From positions 53,575,290 to 53,639,289 of the forward strand of contig NC_067282.1 in the NCBI RefSeq assembly GCF_020740795.1: a DNA stretch of 64,000 nt, written 5' to 3'. Below are positions 47,304 to 58,750 of the stretch, one piece after another. Origin of the DNA: Apus apus (lineage: Eukaryota; Chordata; Aves; Apodiformes; Apodidae). The notes beneath the pieces are model-generated. The model did not search any database and was not told the origin of the DNA. It saw nothing but the letters and a program-made list of their open reading frames with translations. Position 1 is the first letter of the stretch. Every line of letters starts with the position of its first letter. Made by a program: the position numbers and the translations under genes.

Positions 47304-49885
47304 TTACCTCATTTCTTTATGTAAAATTTATCAGTGTAGGTACTGGCCTACTTCACTAGCATGAATGAAACTTCAGAGGAGTTGCAAATGATCATTGCAA
47401 CACTGTGTGCATCAGGAGACACATAACTTGCTGCAATCCAAATGTGTCACCCAGCTCAGAGCAATGAATGCCTAAGTTGAACACTCAGCTGCATGTATTT
47501 TCCATTCAGCCAGATCATACAAATGTAACAATGTCCTTTATGAAGCCTTTCCTCCTGCACCAGAGGTGCTGAGGCAGTACCAAGGCTCAGATGTTGATTT
47601 TTTTTTTTTTTGTCTTGCAAAACTCCTGGAGCACACAACATGCAACAATCACAAATCCAGCACAAAGAGGCACTATGGTCCATGTGAATCCATAGGTTGC
47701 ACTGCGTTGCCAGCCCATCAGACTATCACTCTGCACTCACTCATCTACATGAAGGGGGAACAGTACATGAACCCATCCATGCTGAAACAGCTTTTTCAAA
47801 CATTCACATACCATACACTGGCCAGTGCACCCAGTCTGAGTATCTGTGAGTACAGCCTCAGCATCATGTAACATCAGAATAGTAATCACACCTAAAATTG
47901 ATATTATTTCAACTTAGGACTACAAGTGTTCTGCACATTGCAAAGTCATACTATTTAGAAGATCACCCAATCTGAAAAAAAAAACCCCAACAATACAACC
48001 AAACAACTGTTGCAAAAATCTTGGCCCTGGTTGTGGTCTGTGTTACTTTTCATTTTCTCTGTGGCACTGCACTGCATTCCTGCTCATCCAAATATGAGGG
48101 GCAAACAAATGCCTCTTCCTGAGCAGTGCAAAGTAACCTCTGCAGATCTACCCACCATGTAGGAGTGTTTATAGATGATTTTCATTAAAGTATCCTGAGA
48201 TTTGCCTTGTTAACAAACTAACATGCCAGGTGAGATTCTTTTTCACTACAGCCCTCCTTTTCTGCTCCTGCTTGTCTGTGCAGTGATCAGGTACATACAA
48301 CATGGCAAGTGATCCTCCCAGGGAATGCACTGTAATTTCCAGAGAGAAAAGGTCACTGAGAGCACCATCATCTTTTCACCAGAACTTCCCAAGCATTTCT
48401 GTCTCTTGTCTATGTAAATAATATGCAGGCTTTTTTTTTTCTTTTTCTCATATCTGATCAACTTTTCTCCCACCAAAGATGCAATTTTGTCTTTATCTGT
48501 GATCTGCATGATCTCATTCTATTTGGTGGGATGTAGAAGACATAAATCAGAATGTAATTTGAAATGTCTAAAATCTCTTTAGTTTACAATTAATTTATAT
48601 CACAGAATAACAGAGATAATAATTCTCCTAGCTGATGTTTTATATCAATTTTTGACATCCTCATCCCATTAATTTTTATTTTAATTAAGTTTTAAGGTAA
48701 CCTCCATCCTGTAACTTACTGGGACATATTGACAAAAACTTTTAGAGCATGTGAAATAATGGCTGGGACAAGTTCTCAACAGAAGGACCCCTTTCTCCTG
48801 TTGCAATCCTTCCCCTGAAGCGCTCCTTAAAAATCACTTTGCAGAAGGCAGCCTAAGAAAGAAGCTGCAAATTAGGGGAAATAACATTATTAAACCAGTT
48901 TGTGTGGGGGAACTGGCAAAACTACCAATTGCACTCTACCCATTAGAAATATGCGTCTCTATTTTTTGTTTATCATTCAAATTCGGGTATTTAGAGACCC
49001 CACCCTCTAGAATATGAAAGGGAACTTCATTACAGGAGAAGTTGCAGCAGGTTTGCTCACTTTTCTCCCTCATTCAAGAAAATAAAGAACTTAATGCAAA
49101 GGATCTTAATATTTGTGTCAGCATAGGTCAGGTTTGTATTTGCTGATCTGGCAAAGCAGGTTCCACGTACAGTCACACACCGTTGCTGTGAAGACAAACA
49201 TTTGTATGAAACTACAGCGCTAGTAAAAAAGTGACCCCATTTTGTTCCTTTCCTTCTCCACCCCACTTCCTTCCTCTTCTGTCTTCCAGGTGCCTGCTTT
49301 ATCCCTTGCCTCCTTTTTACCTCACTTTACAGCAGTCTGATGAAGACAGCGTGTCCCCAGTTTGCCTGTGAAATTGTTATATGGGAGAGTGTTAGATTTC
49401 CTTCTACTGCCTGCTTGCAAGCCACCTTTTTCACCACCTTTTTGACTATCAGGTCATCTTCCTAGGTGGCCACACTGGCCTCTCCCTGATTCTCGCTGTG
49501 GGCATCACGGGAGGTTTTCTTCTCACCCGCGGTGCCTCTTTCAGGAGCCGACAGTTCTCCCGGACTCCCTTTCCCATTAAAATTCCTTTCCACAAGACTG
49601 CATTTACCAATTCTTTGAGTGGGTTGAAGTCTTCTGGTTTAAGTTCATTATTCCGTTGCTTTCACTCCCTCCTCTCCTGAAACTCGAGAGCTCTGCTGAT
49701 GTGTGATCTTTCCCACCCAGACCGCCTTCCTCCAGCAGCAGCCTCTCAGTAAGTTTTCCCAGGTTAACCGAGAGCAAACGGCAAGCCACCAGGTACAGCT
49801 GCCTGCAAATCATCTCACTGAAATAAAAGTCTCCAGGACTTCAGAGATGGGCTACATGCTGCAGTTGTCTCCCAAACACATATCA
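47304..49885. other. Intergenic DNA
   Basis: Unique-looking, A/T-rich sequence with a T-run (about 47599-47611) and an A/C tract (47975-48008). No gene is recognised. Confidence 0.55.
47975..48008 (+). repeat. A-rich tract interrupted by C runs
   Basis: AAAAAAAAAACCCCAACAAT followed by ACAACCAAACAAC. Same pattern as 2428-2459 and 9161-9239, with no CR1 fragment attached. Confidence 0.75.
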
Positions 49886-50073
49886 CAGCACCACAGAATT
49901 GCAAACTGGTTTGGATTGGAAGGGAGTTTAAAGTTAGATCATCTAGTTCCAACCCCCCTGCATGGGCAGGGACGCCTCCCACTAGATTAGATTGCTCCAA
50001 ACCCCATCCAGCCTGGCCTTGAACACCTCCAGAGATGGGGCATCCACAACTTCCTTGGGCACCCTCTGCCTAT
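49886..50073 (-). mobile_element. CR1 LINE 3'-end fragment
   Basis: Reverse orientation, about 190 bp. It shows the complement of the CR1 tail and 3' UTR: GATCATCTAGTTCCAACCCC, then CATGGGCAGGGACGCCTCCC, CAGCCTGGCCTTGAACACCT and TCCTTGGGCACC. Confidence 0.93.
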
Positions 50074-52157
50074 GTGCACATAACACAACTTACATCTCTA
50101 CACTAATGCCGAACTACATAGCTGTACAGAAGCTCTGTGAATCACAGCTTAGGTTCTACTGTCACAGCTTTGGAAAGGATTAAAATACTTTAATATTAAA
50201 AGCATTTAAAACTTCCAAAGGCCACATATTCATTTCAGAAGTTGTATCCTAAATTAAAAAGGGGGGGAAAAAAAAACAAAAAAAAACCAAAAAAACCAAC
50301 CCCAGACTAAATAATTATTAGACTCCCATTTTTACCACACTTTTTAGGGCAGACATCAAGGATGTCATGAAGATACAAACCATCCCCCTCACCATTAAAT
50401 GTTATTCATCAGTGTACTGAAAACATGCACAGATCAGTCACAGAGCATGCAGTGAAGGGAAAGCAAGATGGCATTTCTGCTGCTGTTGGATGAACCCTAT
50501 GGGAGGTCTAAGTATCACTTCAAGTATCACTACCCCACGTCCCCCTGCTGCACACAGGGACCTGGTTCAAGGAATCAGCTCACTGCAGCTGAGGAGGGAT
50601 GCCTGCAGCTCTGCAATCAGGCTCCTGGTCTCCATGCAAGCAATTCCCTTGGGAGCCAGGAACCAGCTCAAAGGCTTTGGCTCTGTGCTGTCCCCCACTC
50701 CTGTAAGCCCTATGATATAACTGGCTGGAAAGAGAGAGGTCTGTGAACTTTAAAGCTGCATCAACATTCCCATTCCTGAATCAATGGGCTGCTTTCCCCA
50801 GTAACAGGCAGTCAGATGTTCAGATGTCGTTACTGATTTTGCATGGTTCTCATCATGGATGTTGAATTTCTCTCTGAAGTGAAGGGAAGCAGAATCAGGT
50901 GCCCAGCAACACTGAAAGTCACATGCAGGTTGTCTTAAGGAAGGGCAACAACAACAACAATAATCACGGCATAAAGATTCTGAGACATAGATTTAAAAAA
51001 AACAGGAAAATAAAAAGTTGCCTGGATTTGTCCCAGAAACAGCCACTGTAATTCTCTGTTAGACTGAAGATTAAGGAAATTATCTCAGCTTTTTCCACGT
51101 CATCTTACATAACATTTAAAATATAATACTTCAAAAATTCAAAAAAAAAATTCACTTCTAGTTGTGAAGGTCTTTTACTTCTTAGTGTAAAGTTTAAAAC
51201 AGCTAAATAAAGCTCTTTTTGGAGTCAACTTCCCCCAGAATTAGAGGGCCAGGTGCGCACTGAATTACCATTATCATTTAACACACATCCTACTTCTCAC
51301 CCCTCTGTCCTGCTTTTGCTTTTCTCTGGCCGTTTATTATCTTCTTTCTTTACCCACTTTCTATTTCAGGCTGTCAAGGGGGAGAGTGGACTCCATCTCC
51401 TTCAATGAAATGCTACACCTGGGGAGCCTGCTGAGAGTGAAATTGATAAAGGACAGCACCAGCCCAGGCAATTTCACTCACAGCAGGCACTTGCAGGTGA
51501 AGCACTACCATAAAATAGACTGAGGTTACTTGCCCACCACCTCCCAGTACAAGCTGCCAGCTGAGAGCTACTTCTTTCATGATCTTTTCACTCATCTCCT
51601 GCCAGGCACCTCTTGCACTAGCCCTGGTGCAAGAGGCAGGAATCAGCCACGTAGACTAGTGTTTGCTGGCAGGGGTTGGACCCAAGTAAGCGCTACAAAC
51701 ATTGAATGCTCAGCTGAAGCATGGCCTGGCCATGGGGCCACTGCAGGCCTTCCTCAGGCCACCTTCCCACTGGGGGCATCTGGGAAAGGTGCCCCATGGT
51801 CCTACCTGCCTCACTGCTACAACAGTCCCACAGAGCAGTGCCCACTGCAGTTGCCTGGCAGGACAAAGGTGACTTGTAGCTACTTCTGTGGCATCTGGTA
51901 AGGGTGTCAGCCTGATGCTTGGCATAAGTTAGGACAACTTATACATCATCTTAGCTGGCAGCTCCCACGGATCTGCTTCAGCACAGGCTGGATCCCAAGG
52001 GGTAGGGACACCATCACTCCCAGCATCGCTTTGCCCCAAACTTGCTTCCTCTGCTACTTGAAAACCGTGTCTATTAGAGGACACCTTTCCACCAGCTCAA
52101 TGTTTGCGTTTGGTTTTTGTGTGTGTGTGTGTTTTGTTTGTTTGTTAATAGGAATAT
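50074..52157. other. Intergenic DNA
   Basis: Contains a G-run and A/C-rich tract (50261-50304) and an AAC/AAT trinucleotide run (about 50947-50963). A TG microsatellite and TTTG repeat lie at about 52118-52147. No gene is recognised. Confidence 0.55.
50268..50304 (+). repeat. A-rich tract interrupted by C
   Basis: AAAAAAAAACAAAAAAAAACC and AAAAAAACCAACCCC follow a run of seven G. Confidence 0.75.
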
Positions 52158-52292
52158 TCATAGAATGCTTTGTGTTGAAAGTGACCTCAAAGACCATCTA
52201 GTTCCAATCCCCATGCCATGGGCAGGGACACATCCCACTAGACCAGGTTTCTCAAAGCCCCATTCCTCAGAGCTTGATTGACACTAGGGCTG
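52158..52292 (-). mobile_element. CR1 LINE 3'-end fragment
   Basis: Reverse orientation, about 135 bp: TCATAGAATGCTTTGTGTTG, AAAGACCATCTAGTTCCAAT, CATGGGCAGGGACACATCCC. Severely 5' truncated. Confidence 0.92.
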
Positions 52293-53833
52293 AAATATAT
52301 CCCTCAGATGGGTTAGCAGAAGGAATAGTCATGACAGAAGCCTGGTGATGCAGAGTAGGGAATCTGGGGTCTGCCATCTACTGCTTCTGCTATACTGGGA
52401 GTAGAGGATAAAACTTAAAAGCTCCATATTGGAAATAAATAAGGAGATTTTTCGTAAATAATTCATCATTTATTTGTCAAGCAAAGATATACTGTGTCAT
52501 ACCTGAGACCAAAATGGTCTGAAATCTGAAAAAGCTTAAGCCCTTAAGGAGAACAGTCATGGTTGCAGTTAGATCATGTTGATAAAGCAGGTTAAGAAGT
52601 TACGACAGATAACCTTTCTCATACTTCAGGGCATAAAATTCAAGGAACTGAAAGGATCACTCAGAAACTCCCTTTCTAAACAGTGCTTCTTATAGGAGCA
52701 TGCTATTGTCCTTGTTAGAGACTTAAATTCCGGGCAGTGCTAGACATCTGGTAGAGCAATCCCTGCAGTATTTGGGGGAGCAGGGAGTGGCAGATACATT
52801 ACAGCACTCTCTCATGAGTCAAAAAATACACATAGTACCATTTACAAAATGCAAGGACTGAAATTAAGACCTAAGAAGCTCAGTGCAACCTCAATGTACC
52901 TAAAAACATAGCTCCTAATTTGGCGTATAAATCCCAATTGAAATTAGTGGAAAAATATGAGTCTCAAAAGGATTTAACCACCTAAATACCTTCACAGTTC
53001 TCACCTAGATTATCAGCAGCCACATCCCAAATCACCTCTGCAGCCTTTGCCCCCAGAAGGCTTCCAATACCTGAATGCTGTAAACGTATTTTGCTTTACA
53101 ACAGCATAAAATCAACATCAGGAACTGGACTCAGTCAAGGTCTTTGTCAATGAGTGTGGCTGATTGCATGTGTTATGTGCCACTGAAGGATACAGGGTGA
53201 GGACAGAATACTTGAGAAATGTGACCACAGATCACCTGCTAATAACCAGATGTTGTCTGTGTGTGCACCTCTGTGTCCTTACTTACAGGCTAGAATAATT
53301 TTGGTATAGGTTATTGCATTATTTTTATTTTTTTAAACATTTTTTTTAAAACAATCTAGTGACTCAAAAATCATGAACAGTCCCTTCTTGAAGGAAAAAA
53401 AAAATAATATAGATTGTTTCCCAGGCAAGAGAAAACATTGATCATGATGAATGATATTTAAGCTTGGAAACTTGGATAAGCTTGGATATTTAAGCTTACA
53501 GTAAATCTATTAATTACTTGCCACACTGACTACTGAACAGGTAACCAGCTCAACTGATTTGGAGCACACAGAGCTATAAAAAGAAAGCATTCCCCTTTGT
53601 TTTATACACAAATGTAATCATCTATAAAGGTTTGTTTCTTCCCAGTCCCTATAATTGGTACTAATATGAACAGCAATTATTTCATTACACACTGAGGGCT
53701 GAACAAACTAATTGGTACAGCCTGAACCAGACCCACTCCAAACATGGGAGACGTGGCCCAGGCAGGCAGCAATCTTCCCACACTTTGTTTTGGGCTGGTT
53801 TAAAATTCCTCAGGGACCTCACAGAAACCTTAC

Positions 53834-53990
53834 CTTTAGCAGCTGCTGAAAAGTCAGAATTGCAGGAGCTCCCAAGGCTGTCAGTGCTCAGACTGCAGCA
53901 GCTGGTGCCACGGGCCCCCTCACCCTCTTTGGAGGAATCTGGTCTGTGCTGCAAGGCACACTCATTTCTCTGAAGGTTCTGCCCCATCTC
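53834..53990 (-). other. Candidate exon of an unidentified - strand transcript
   Basis: A 157-bp segment bounded on the - strand by an acceptor (GCTGTGTCTTTCGTGTAG) and a good donor (AAAG then GTAAGG). It is open in one frame from the acceptor to the donor. The translation is serine rich with pairs of cysteines (SSKEGEG, then TSCCSLSTDSLGSSCNSDFS). I do not recognise the protein. No partner exon can be assigned with confidence; a separate strong donor (GGGAAG then GTAAGT) on the same strand near 55896 could belong to an upstream exon. It may be a noncoding RNA exon or a chance arrangement. Confidence 0.22.
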
Positions 53991-55486
53991 CTACACGAAA
54001 GACACAGCTGAGCTGAATTTAGCCTTAAATACACAGGGACGGCTGTATAATTGTCTCAGCATTTTCTTTTTAGACTTAATTCAGTAGGGTTTGGTGGGTT
54101 TTTTTACCTGACGCAGCTCTCCTTTGCCTGTATTATTATTCAGTCAGTCCCTTCTCTTCTTAATTTGGCAAGTCAGGTAGAAGAATGATTGCATATTTCT
54201 AGCACCATATGAAAAAGTGGGGAAAAGGACCCAGGCCTCTACAGTATATCAAAGGCTTAAGGGATTTGTGTTAAATACTAATTTGAAGCTGGTTATAAAG
54301 TCACAGGAGGTGCTGCAGCTAATTAATGAACAAAGAAAAATTACAAATACATTTTTAAAAAGCTCTCCAGAACCAAACAGACTTGCAAGTCGTAAAACCA
54401 AACAAAGATAGCAGTGGCACAACCAGATTAGTTTCTTCAAGCTTCCAGGCCAGTCCCAACGCTGCACTGTTTACTTATGTAGTGAACTGGCTGCTGTTCA
54501 AGAGGATATGCTTTTTGTGGAGCCCTGTGGCTGTACTTTGACACGAAGGAGACGCACACCTCACATGCCACCAGGCCCTGCATAGTTGCAGCACAGCTGC
54601 TGCAATGGTCCTGAGCTGCAGGAGGCCAACACATACGCACTGTAGGAGTATGCCTCGGGAAAGAGGGAAACACTAGGATCCCTGCTTTGGTGCCTCACAG
54701 ATGATGCTGCTGTGCACCTGTGTGGGCCAGGGGGTGCTCATGCCATGCCTCTGCTCCCGCCTGTCCCCCAGGTAACATGGTCAGCGACACATTGCTCTTG
54801 CCAAGAAAGATTTGGATCCACAAGAGGTCTAGAGCACTTGATATACTCGACTGCCCCTTCAGACACGGAGACACGGTCCTGCTGTAACCTTGCTCTGCTG
54901 TCACCCCACTGAGAAGGCATGCAGCTCCCTCCACTTTCAGGCTCCAAGCTCCTTGAAAGTTCTCTTCCCATCACTTGCAGAAGAACCTTATGCTTAGAAT
55001 TGCAATGCTCAAATCTCCTCAGGCCAAAGTAGTACCAGTCTTCACAAACCATAACCTTTCATCTGCTTCATCTGTGAGAAGTTCTCAGGCCTGATACACC
55101 TGCTGGGAGGAAACTGCTACCAAGAATTGTAATTTGTACAGGTATCTGGGGCTTTAATTCAACTTCCACCTCCACCTGATGAAGTCCTCACCCGTATTTT
55201 CCACTTTCTAGAAAACTGACCAAACTACCATTCTAAGGCCCATCTAACAGCAGGTAATTTCCCCCAGATTTGAAATTTGTCATGAAGTTACTAGTGCCAA
55301 ATGTCTTGGGAGTGAAAAACAGCACTCTCGTTTACAAAACTCTGTATATTAGTTGTTAGGGGAACTCATCTGCATCATGCTTTATATTAAACGTTTTTTT
55401 TTAATTATGTTGAAAAGACTATTAGCAGTAAAGCAGATGGTAGTTGTAACCGGTTAGCACCCTAAATTTGCAGCAGCCCATTATTC

Positions 55487-55562
55487 TGCTCTCCTGGTAC
55501 TAAAAACACACCCACTGAATTGTCACCTATGGCTGTAAAACCCATAGCAGAGGAATCTTAAA
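55487..55562 (+). repeat. Diverged direct repeat, copy 1
   Basis: This segment, with GAATTGTCACCTATGGCTGT and AAAACCCAT, is repeated in diverged form about 640 bp downstream. The family is not recognised. Confidence 0.6.
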
Positions 55563-56127
55563 CTGTATGTATTCACCTGTTCCAGCGCAAGGGGAGCAGC
55601 CCCACAGGTGGACTCTGAGGCTCTAGAGTGGGAAAAACGTGGTTTGGGTGCCCTTGGGCAAAGGACGGGATATGCTGGGAGAGGGCAGGCTGGGGTGTCG
55701 GACACAAGGGTTTCTTAAGAGTTTGTTTCTGAAATGAAGAACTAAACTACGAGAACTCCCCCAAAGAAGGAGGCACCCCACCACAGCCCAGGCATCAGCA
55801 GCCAACAGAGAGAACCACCACAGCAATAGCAAAAGTTATTTGCAGCAGTTTCTGATAACAAAAAGAGCGGTTGCGCTTTTCAAGGAGTGACACTTACCTT
55901 CCCAGCAGTTTCTGACCCCTTTATATTCTTATCTTTGTATTTTCTTATCACAAGAACTTCTCAGGAAATAACCCAGTCTCTTTTGCTTTAGCTTCTCCTG
56001 GTTCATTAATCTCTGAAACTGTAATTTTTTCAGTGTTTTTTTTTTTTTTGGGGGGGTTGTTGTTTGGTTTTTTTCCACGGTCTTTTGCTTGTCCTTGGCA
56101 TTTCTCGTTATAAAACCCGTGATACTT

Positions 56128-56203
56128 GCTCTTCTGGTACTAAGGCCATGCCCCCTGAATTGTAACCTATGGCTGTAAAACCCGCAGGGAGGGAGGGAAT
56201 CTA
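56128..56203 (+). repeat. Diverged direct repeat, copy 2
   Basis: GAATTGTAACCTATGGCTGT and AAAACCCGC correspond to copy 1 at 55487. The two are alike over about 75 bp, with the best match over the central 30 bp. Confidence 0.6.
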
Positions 56204-57540
56204 AAAGGAGAAATGATCAAGCAAATTCTCACTGTAGTTATGGTTACATTAGAGAAGAGGGGGGTTTGCCCAGGCTGAAATTGGATCTCAAGGACCATGG
56301 CCATTCCTGGGATTATAACCCATGGTTATTGGCAGCTCCCAAAAGAGTTGTTACATTGAATTGATACCACAGCCTACAAACAGGTTTTCCTCCTCATCTT
56401 TGTAGAGCACCCACTGAAATGCTCTTTGGACCACCTGGCAGAGCACCCCCTTAAAATCACTCTGAGTCGGCAGGTTTTGTAGCCAAGGCAGCAGAGGAAG
56501 AGGAGGGATGTCAGAGATCACAAAGCACACTGCAGCTCCTACTCATCATGCAGCTTCTGGAGAGTTCTCAAGGAAGATGAAGACTAAATGGGCAAAGGCT
56601 TTTAAATATTCTCTCATGCAAAGGAATGGAATGAGGACTGCAAAAGTAATTTGCCTGGAATATTAGCCTGGGAAGTGAGAGACACATCTGAACTCCCTTG
56701 TGGCAGAAAAGAAGCTGAACTTGGGTCATTTACAATCTGATTACCCTAACCATGAGTAATTTTAAATAAAAAGAGGGAACTGGGATTTCTTCTCCAACTG
56801 CACTTGTCACAGGGCTTGATCTTATAATTGTGCTCTTAGGAGATTTCCAGGATGAGACAAGTAGGAATTAGATCTAGGAACGAGAAAGATGAGTAGATGA
56901 GTATCTTAAAGTTTAAATATATAAAGTGTTCAAAAATATCTAATGTAGATAGTGTTATAAATTAGCATGTGTTCACCTAAATCTAAGAATGGCTTATGTC
57001 ATGTGGAAAATACCTATAAATATATTCAAATGACCTGAGCTATGGACAACATTATGCTGCCCAGGTGCTTAGGTGCTCAACCCTGTAGCTGGTCAGGTGC
57101 TGTGTGGCTTAACCCCCTTGGAGCTCCACTCTCCCATAGTCAGGCCAGGTATCTCACCACTTTCTCAGGCGCCAACACATCACAATGTTGCAGGACACGG
57201 AACAAAACCCCTTGGACAGCTCTGCTCATTCCTGACCGACTTTACTCATTCCTGACCGACTTAACGAGCGATACCTTAGCTGCCTGAAGACCTTGGCTGT
57301 ATTCTGGATTGTGTGAGCAACAGCTGCGTCCTCTGAACGCTGCTATAAACCGAAGAAAGGAAGTAAAAGATGTCACCAGCCTCTAGGAAACTAGGGGAAA
57401 CGCTGCAACATTTTCTACGGTTTCAGTTTGGAGTTTCTGGAGCTGCACAAACCCATGCTGGTGGGAAGTATTAGGGATAAGGTAAAACGAGAATCTGAGC
57501 AATGTCCTCTCTGGCACTATCAAAACAACAGACTTCTATC

Positions 57541-57600
57541 GGTTTGGGTTTTGGTGTGGTTTGGGTTTGTGGTGGGGTTCTTTTTGGGGGGTGGGGGGTG
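57541..57600 (+). repeat. T/G-rich tract with G runs
   Basis: Sixty bases almost free of A and C, with many runs of three to six G (GGGTTTTGG, GGGTTTG, GGGG, GGGGGG, GGGGGG). It could form a G-quadruplex on the + strand. Confidence 0.75.
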
Positions 57601-57717
57601 TTCGGTAGATTGTGCTACACGATGGCAGGCACCAGCCACACGGAGGGAACGCGGGCGCGGCTTGTTCTGAGTCCTGATCTGGCGCGGATGTCCAGCGGGG
57701 CCAACACCTGCCTGCCC

Positions 57718-57741
57718 GTCTGTCCGTCTGTCCGTCTGTCC
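57718..57741 (+). repeat. 8-bp tandem repeat GTCTGTCC
   Basis: Three perfect copies of GTCTGTCC followed by a partial variant, at the left edge of the TM9SF2 CpG island. Confidence 0.9.
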
Positions 57742-57937
57742 GTCCGCCTCCTGCCCAGCTCGGTGCAGCCGGCGGCACTTGTAGCCCCGCGTTTAGCTGG
57801 AAATCCGCTGGAGTTACCCACAGCGAAAGCCCCGGGAATTAAAACACACGTTTCAAAGCGCAAGGGCAGCCGCGACGGCAGCGCAGCCTGACGGGGAGCG
57901 CGGCCTGGCCTGGCTGGGAGCCCCCGGGTGGGAACCC

Positions 57938-58290
57938 TGAAGGGGGAAGGGAGAAGGGGGAAGGGGGAAGGGAGTGGAGGGAAGAGGGAAGGGAAGGGAA
58001 GGGGGAAGGAAAGGGAAGGGAAGGGGGAAGGAAAGGGAAGGGGGAAGGAAAGGGAAGGGGGAAGGAAGGGGAAGGAAAGGGAAGGGAAGGGGGAAGGAAA
58101 GGGAAGGGAAGGGGGAAAGAAAGGGAAGGGAAGGGGGAAGGAAAGGGAAGGGAAGAGAAAGGAAGGGAAAGGAAGGGAAGGGGGAAGGAGGGAGGGAAGG
58201 AGAGAGGGAGGGAACGGAGGGGGAAGAAGTGGAAGGAAGGGAGGGGAGGAGGAAGGGAGGGAGGATGGAAGGGAGGGAGGGAGGCAGAGG
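57938..58290 (+). repeat. TM9SF2: Long polypurine tract (GGGAAGG/GGAAA)n
   Basis: About 350 bp composed almost wholly of G and A on the + strand, with only a few isolated pyrimidines. It is built from GGGAAGGGGGAAGGAAAGGG-like units. The tract ends about 325 bp before the TM9SF2 start codon. Such homopurine mirror-like sequence can form triplex (H-DNA) or G-quadruplex structures, and it explains the long low-complexity open frames in this area. Confidence 0.93.
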
Positions 58291-58292
58291 CC

Positions 58293-58615
58293 CGGGCCCC
58301 GCCACCTCCCCGCGCCGCCGCCGGGCTCCGCGCTGCCATGGCAACCGGGGCGCTACCCCGGAAGCGAACGCGCGGGGCCCCGCCCCGCCCCCCTCCCATC
58401 GCGCGCGCGCAGGGGGGGCCCCGCCCCCTCCCGCCCGTCAGGCGGCCCGCGCGGGCTGACGTGTCGCGCGCGCGAGAAGCCGGAAGCGGCGGCCGTCGGG
58501 GCGAGGGGAGACGGAGCCGCCGCCGCCGCCGGGACCCCCGCCCGGCCCTCCCGCCGCCCCGCCCCGCCCGGCCCGGCCTGTCCCGCCCCGACCCGCCCCG
58601 CCCGGCCCGCCCGCC
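58293..58615 (+). promoter_or_regulatory. TM9SF2: CpG-island promoter and 5' UTR of TM9SF2
   Basis: Extremely GC- and CpG-rich, with no TATA box, as expected for a housekeeping gene. Visible motifs are an RFX X-box (58332-58345), two ETS-type CCGGAAGCG sites (58358-58366 and 58480-58488), a TGACGTG element (58457-58463) and alternating CGCGCG runs. The ETS site at 58480 lies 130 bp before the ATG and may mark the start-site region. The transcription start itself cannot be fixed by sequence. Confidence 0.75.
58332..58345 (+). promoter_or_regulatory. TM9SF2: RFX X-box
   Basis: GCTGCCATGGCAAC matches the palindromic RFX consensus GTNRCC-(0-3)-RGYAAC with one mismatch: C for T at position 2, spacer AT, and a perfect right half GGCAAC. 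RFX factors activate both ciliary and housekeeping promoters. Confidence 0.5.
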
Positions 58616-58750
58616 ATGGCCCTGCGGCGGCTTCTCCTCGTCGCCGCGGCGCTGGCGGCCGCCGCGCTTCCCCCCGCCGCCGCCTTCTACCTGCCGGGCC
58701 TGGCGCCCGTCAACTTCTGCGAGGCCGGCAAGGAGAACCCCGAGTGCAGG
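58616..58750 (+). CDS. TM9SF2: TM9SF2 coding exon 1 (signal peptide and mature N-terminus)
   Basis: TM9SF2 is a nonaspanin of endosomes and Golgi with a long luminal N-terminal domain and nine membrane spans. It is needed for glycosphingolipid and heparan-sulfate synthesis through control of Golgi enzyme location. This exon encodes 45 residues: a signal peptide (MALRRLLLVAAALAAAALPP and following alanines to about residue 23), then FYLPGLAPVNFC, the invariant start of the mature protein in this family. The ATG has a strong Kozak context (CCGCCATGG). The exon ends in ECR at a GTGAGC donor in phase 0 and continues in the exon at 62852. The signal peptide is alanine rich and differs from the human one, as is usual. 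Only the first 67 or so of about 660 residues lie within the window. Confidence 0.97.

Larger units (their letters stand above)
52293..57540. other. Intergenic DNA upstream of TM9SF2
   Basis: Mostly A/T-rich unique sequence. It contains an exon-like segment on the - strand (53834-53990, listed separately), a diverged ~75-bp direct repeat (near 55487 and 56128), a T/G homopolymer tract (56035-56074) and a 17-bp direct repeat (57225 and 57245). No CR1 copy and no recognised gene. Confidence 0.55.

Noticed and set aside
54738-55052. 104-codon open frame on the - strand beginning MVCEDWYYFG
   Set aside because: An in-frame stop lies just upstream, no acceptor fits that frame, and no protein family is recognised. 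It is kept out as unsupported.
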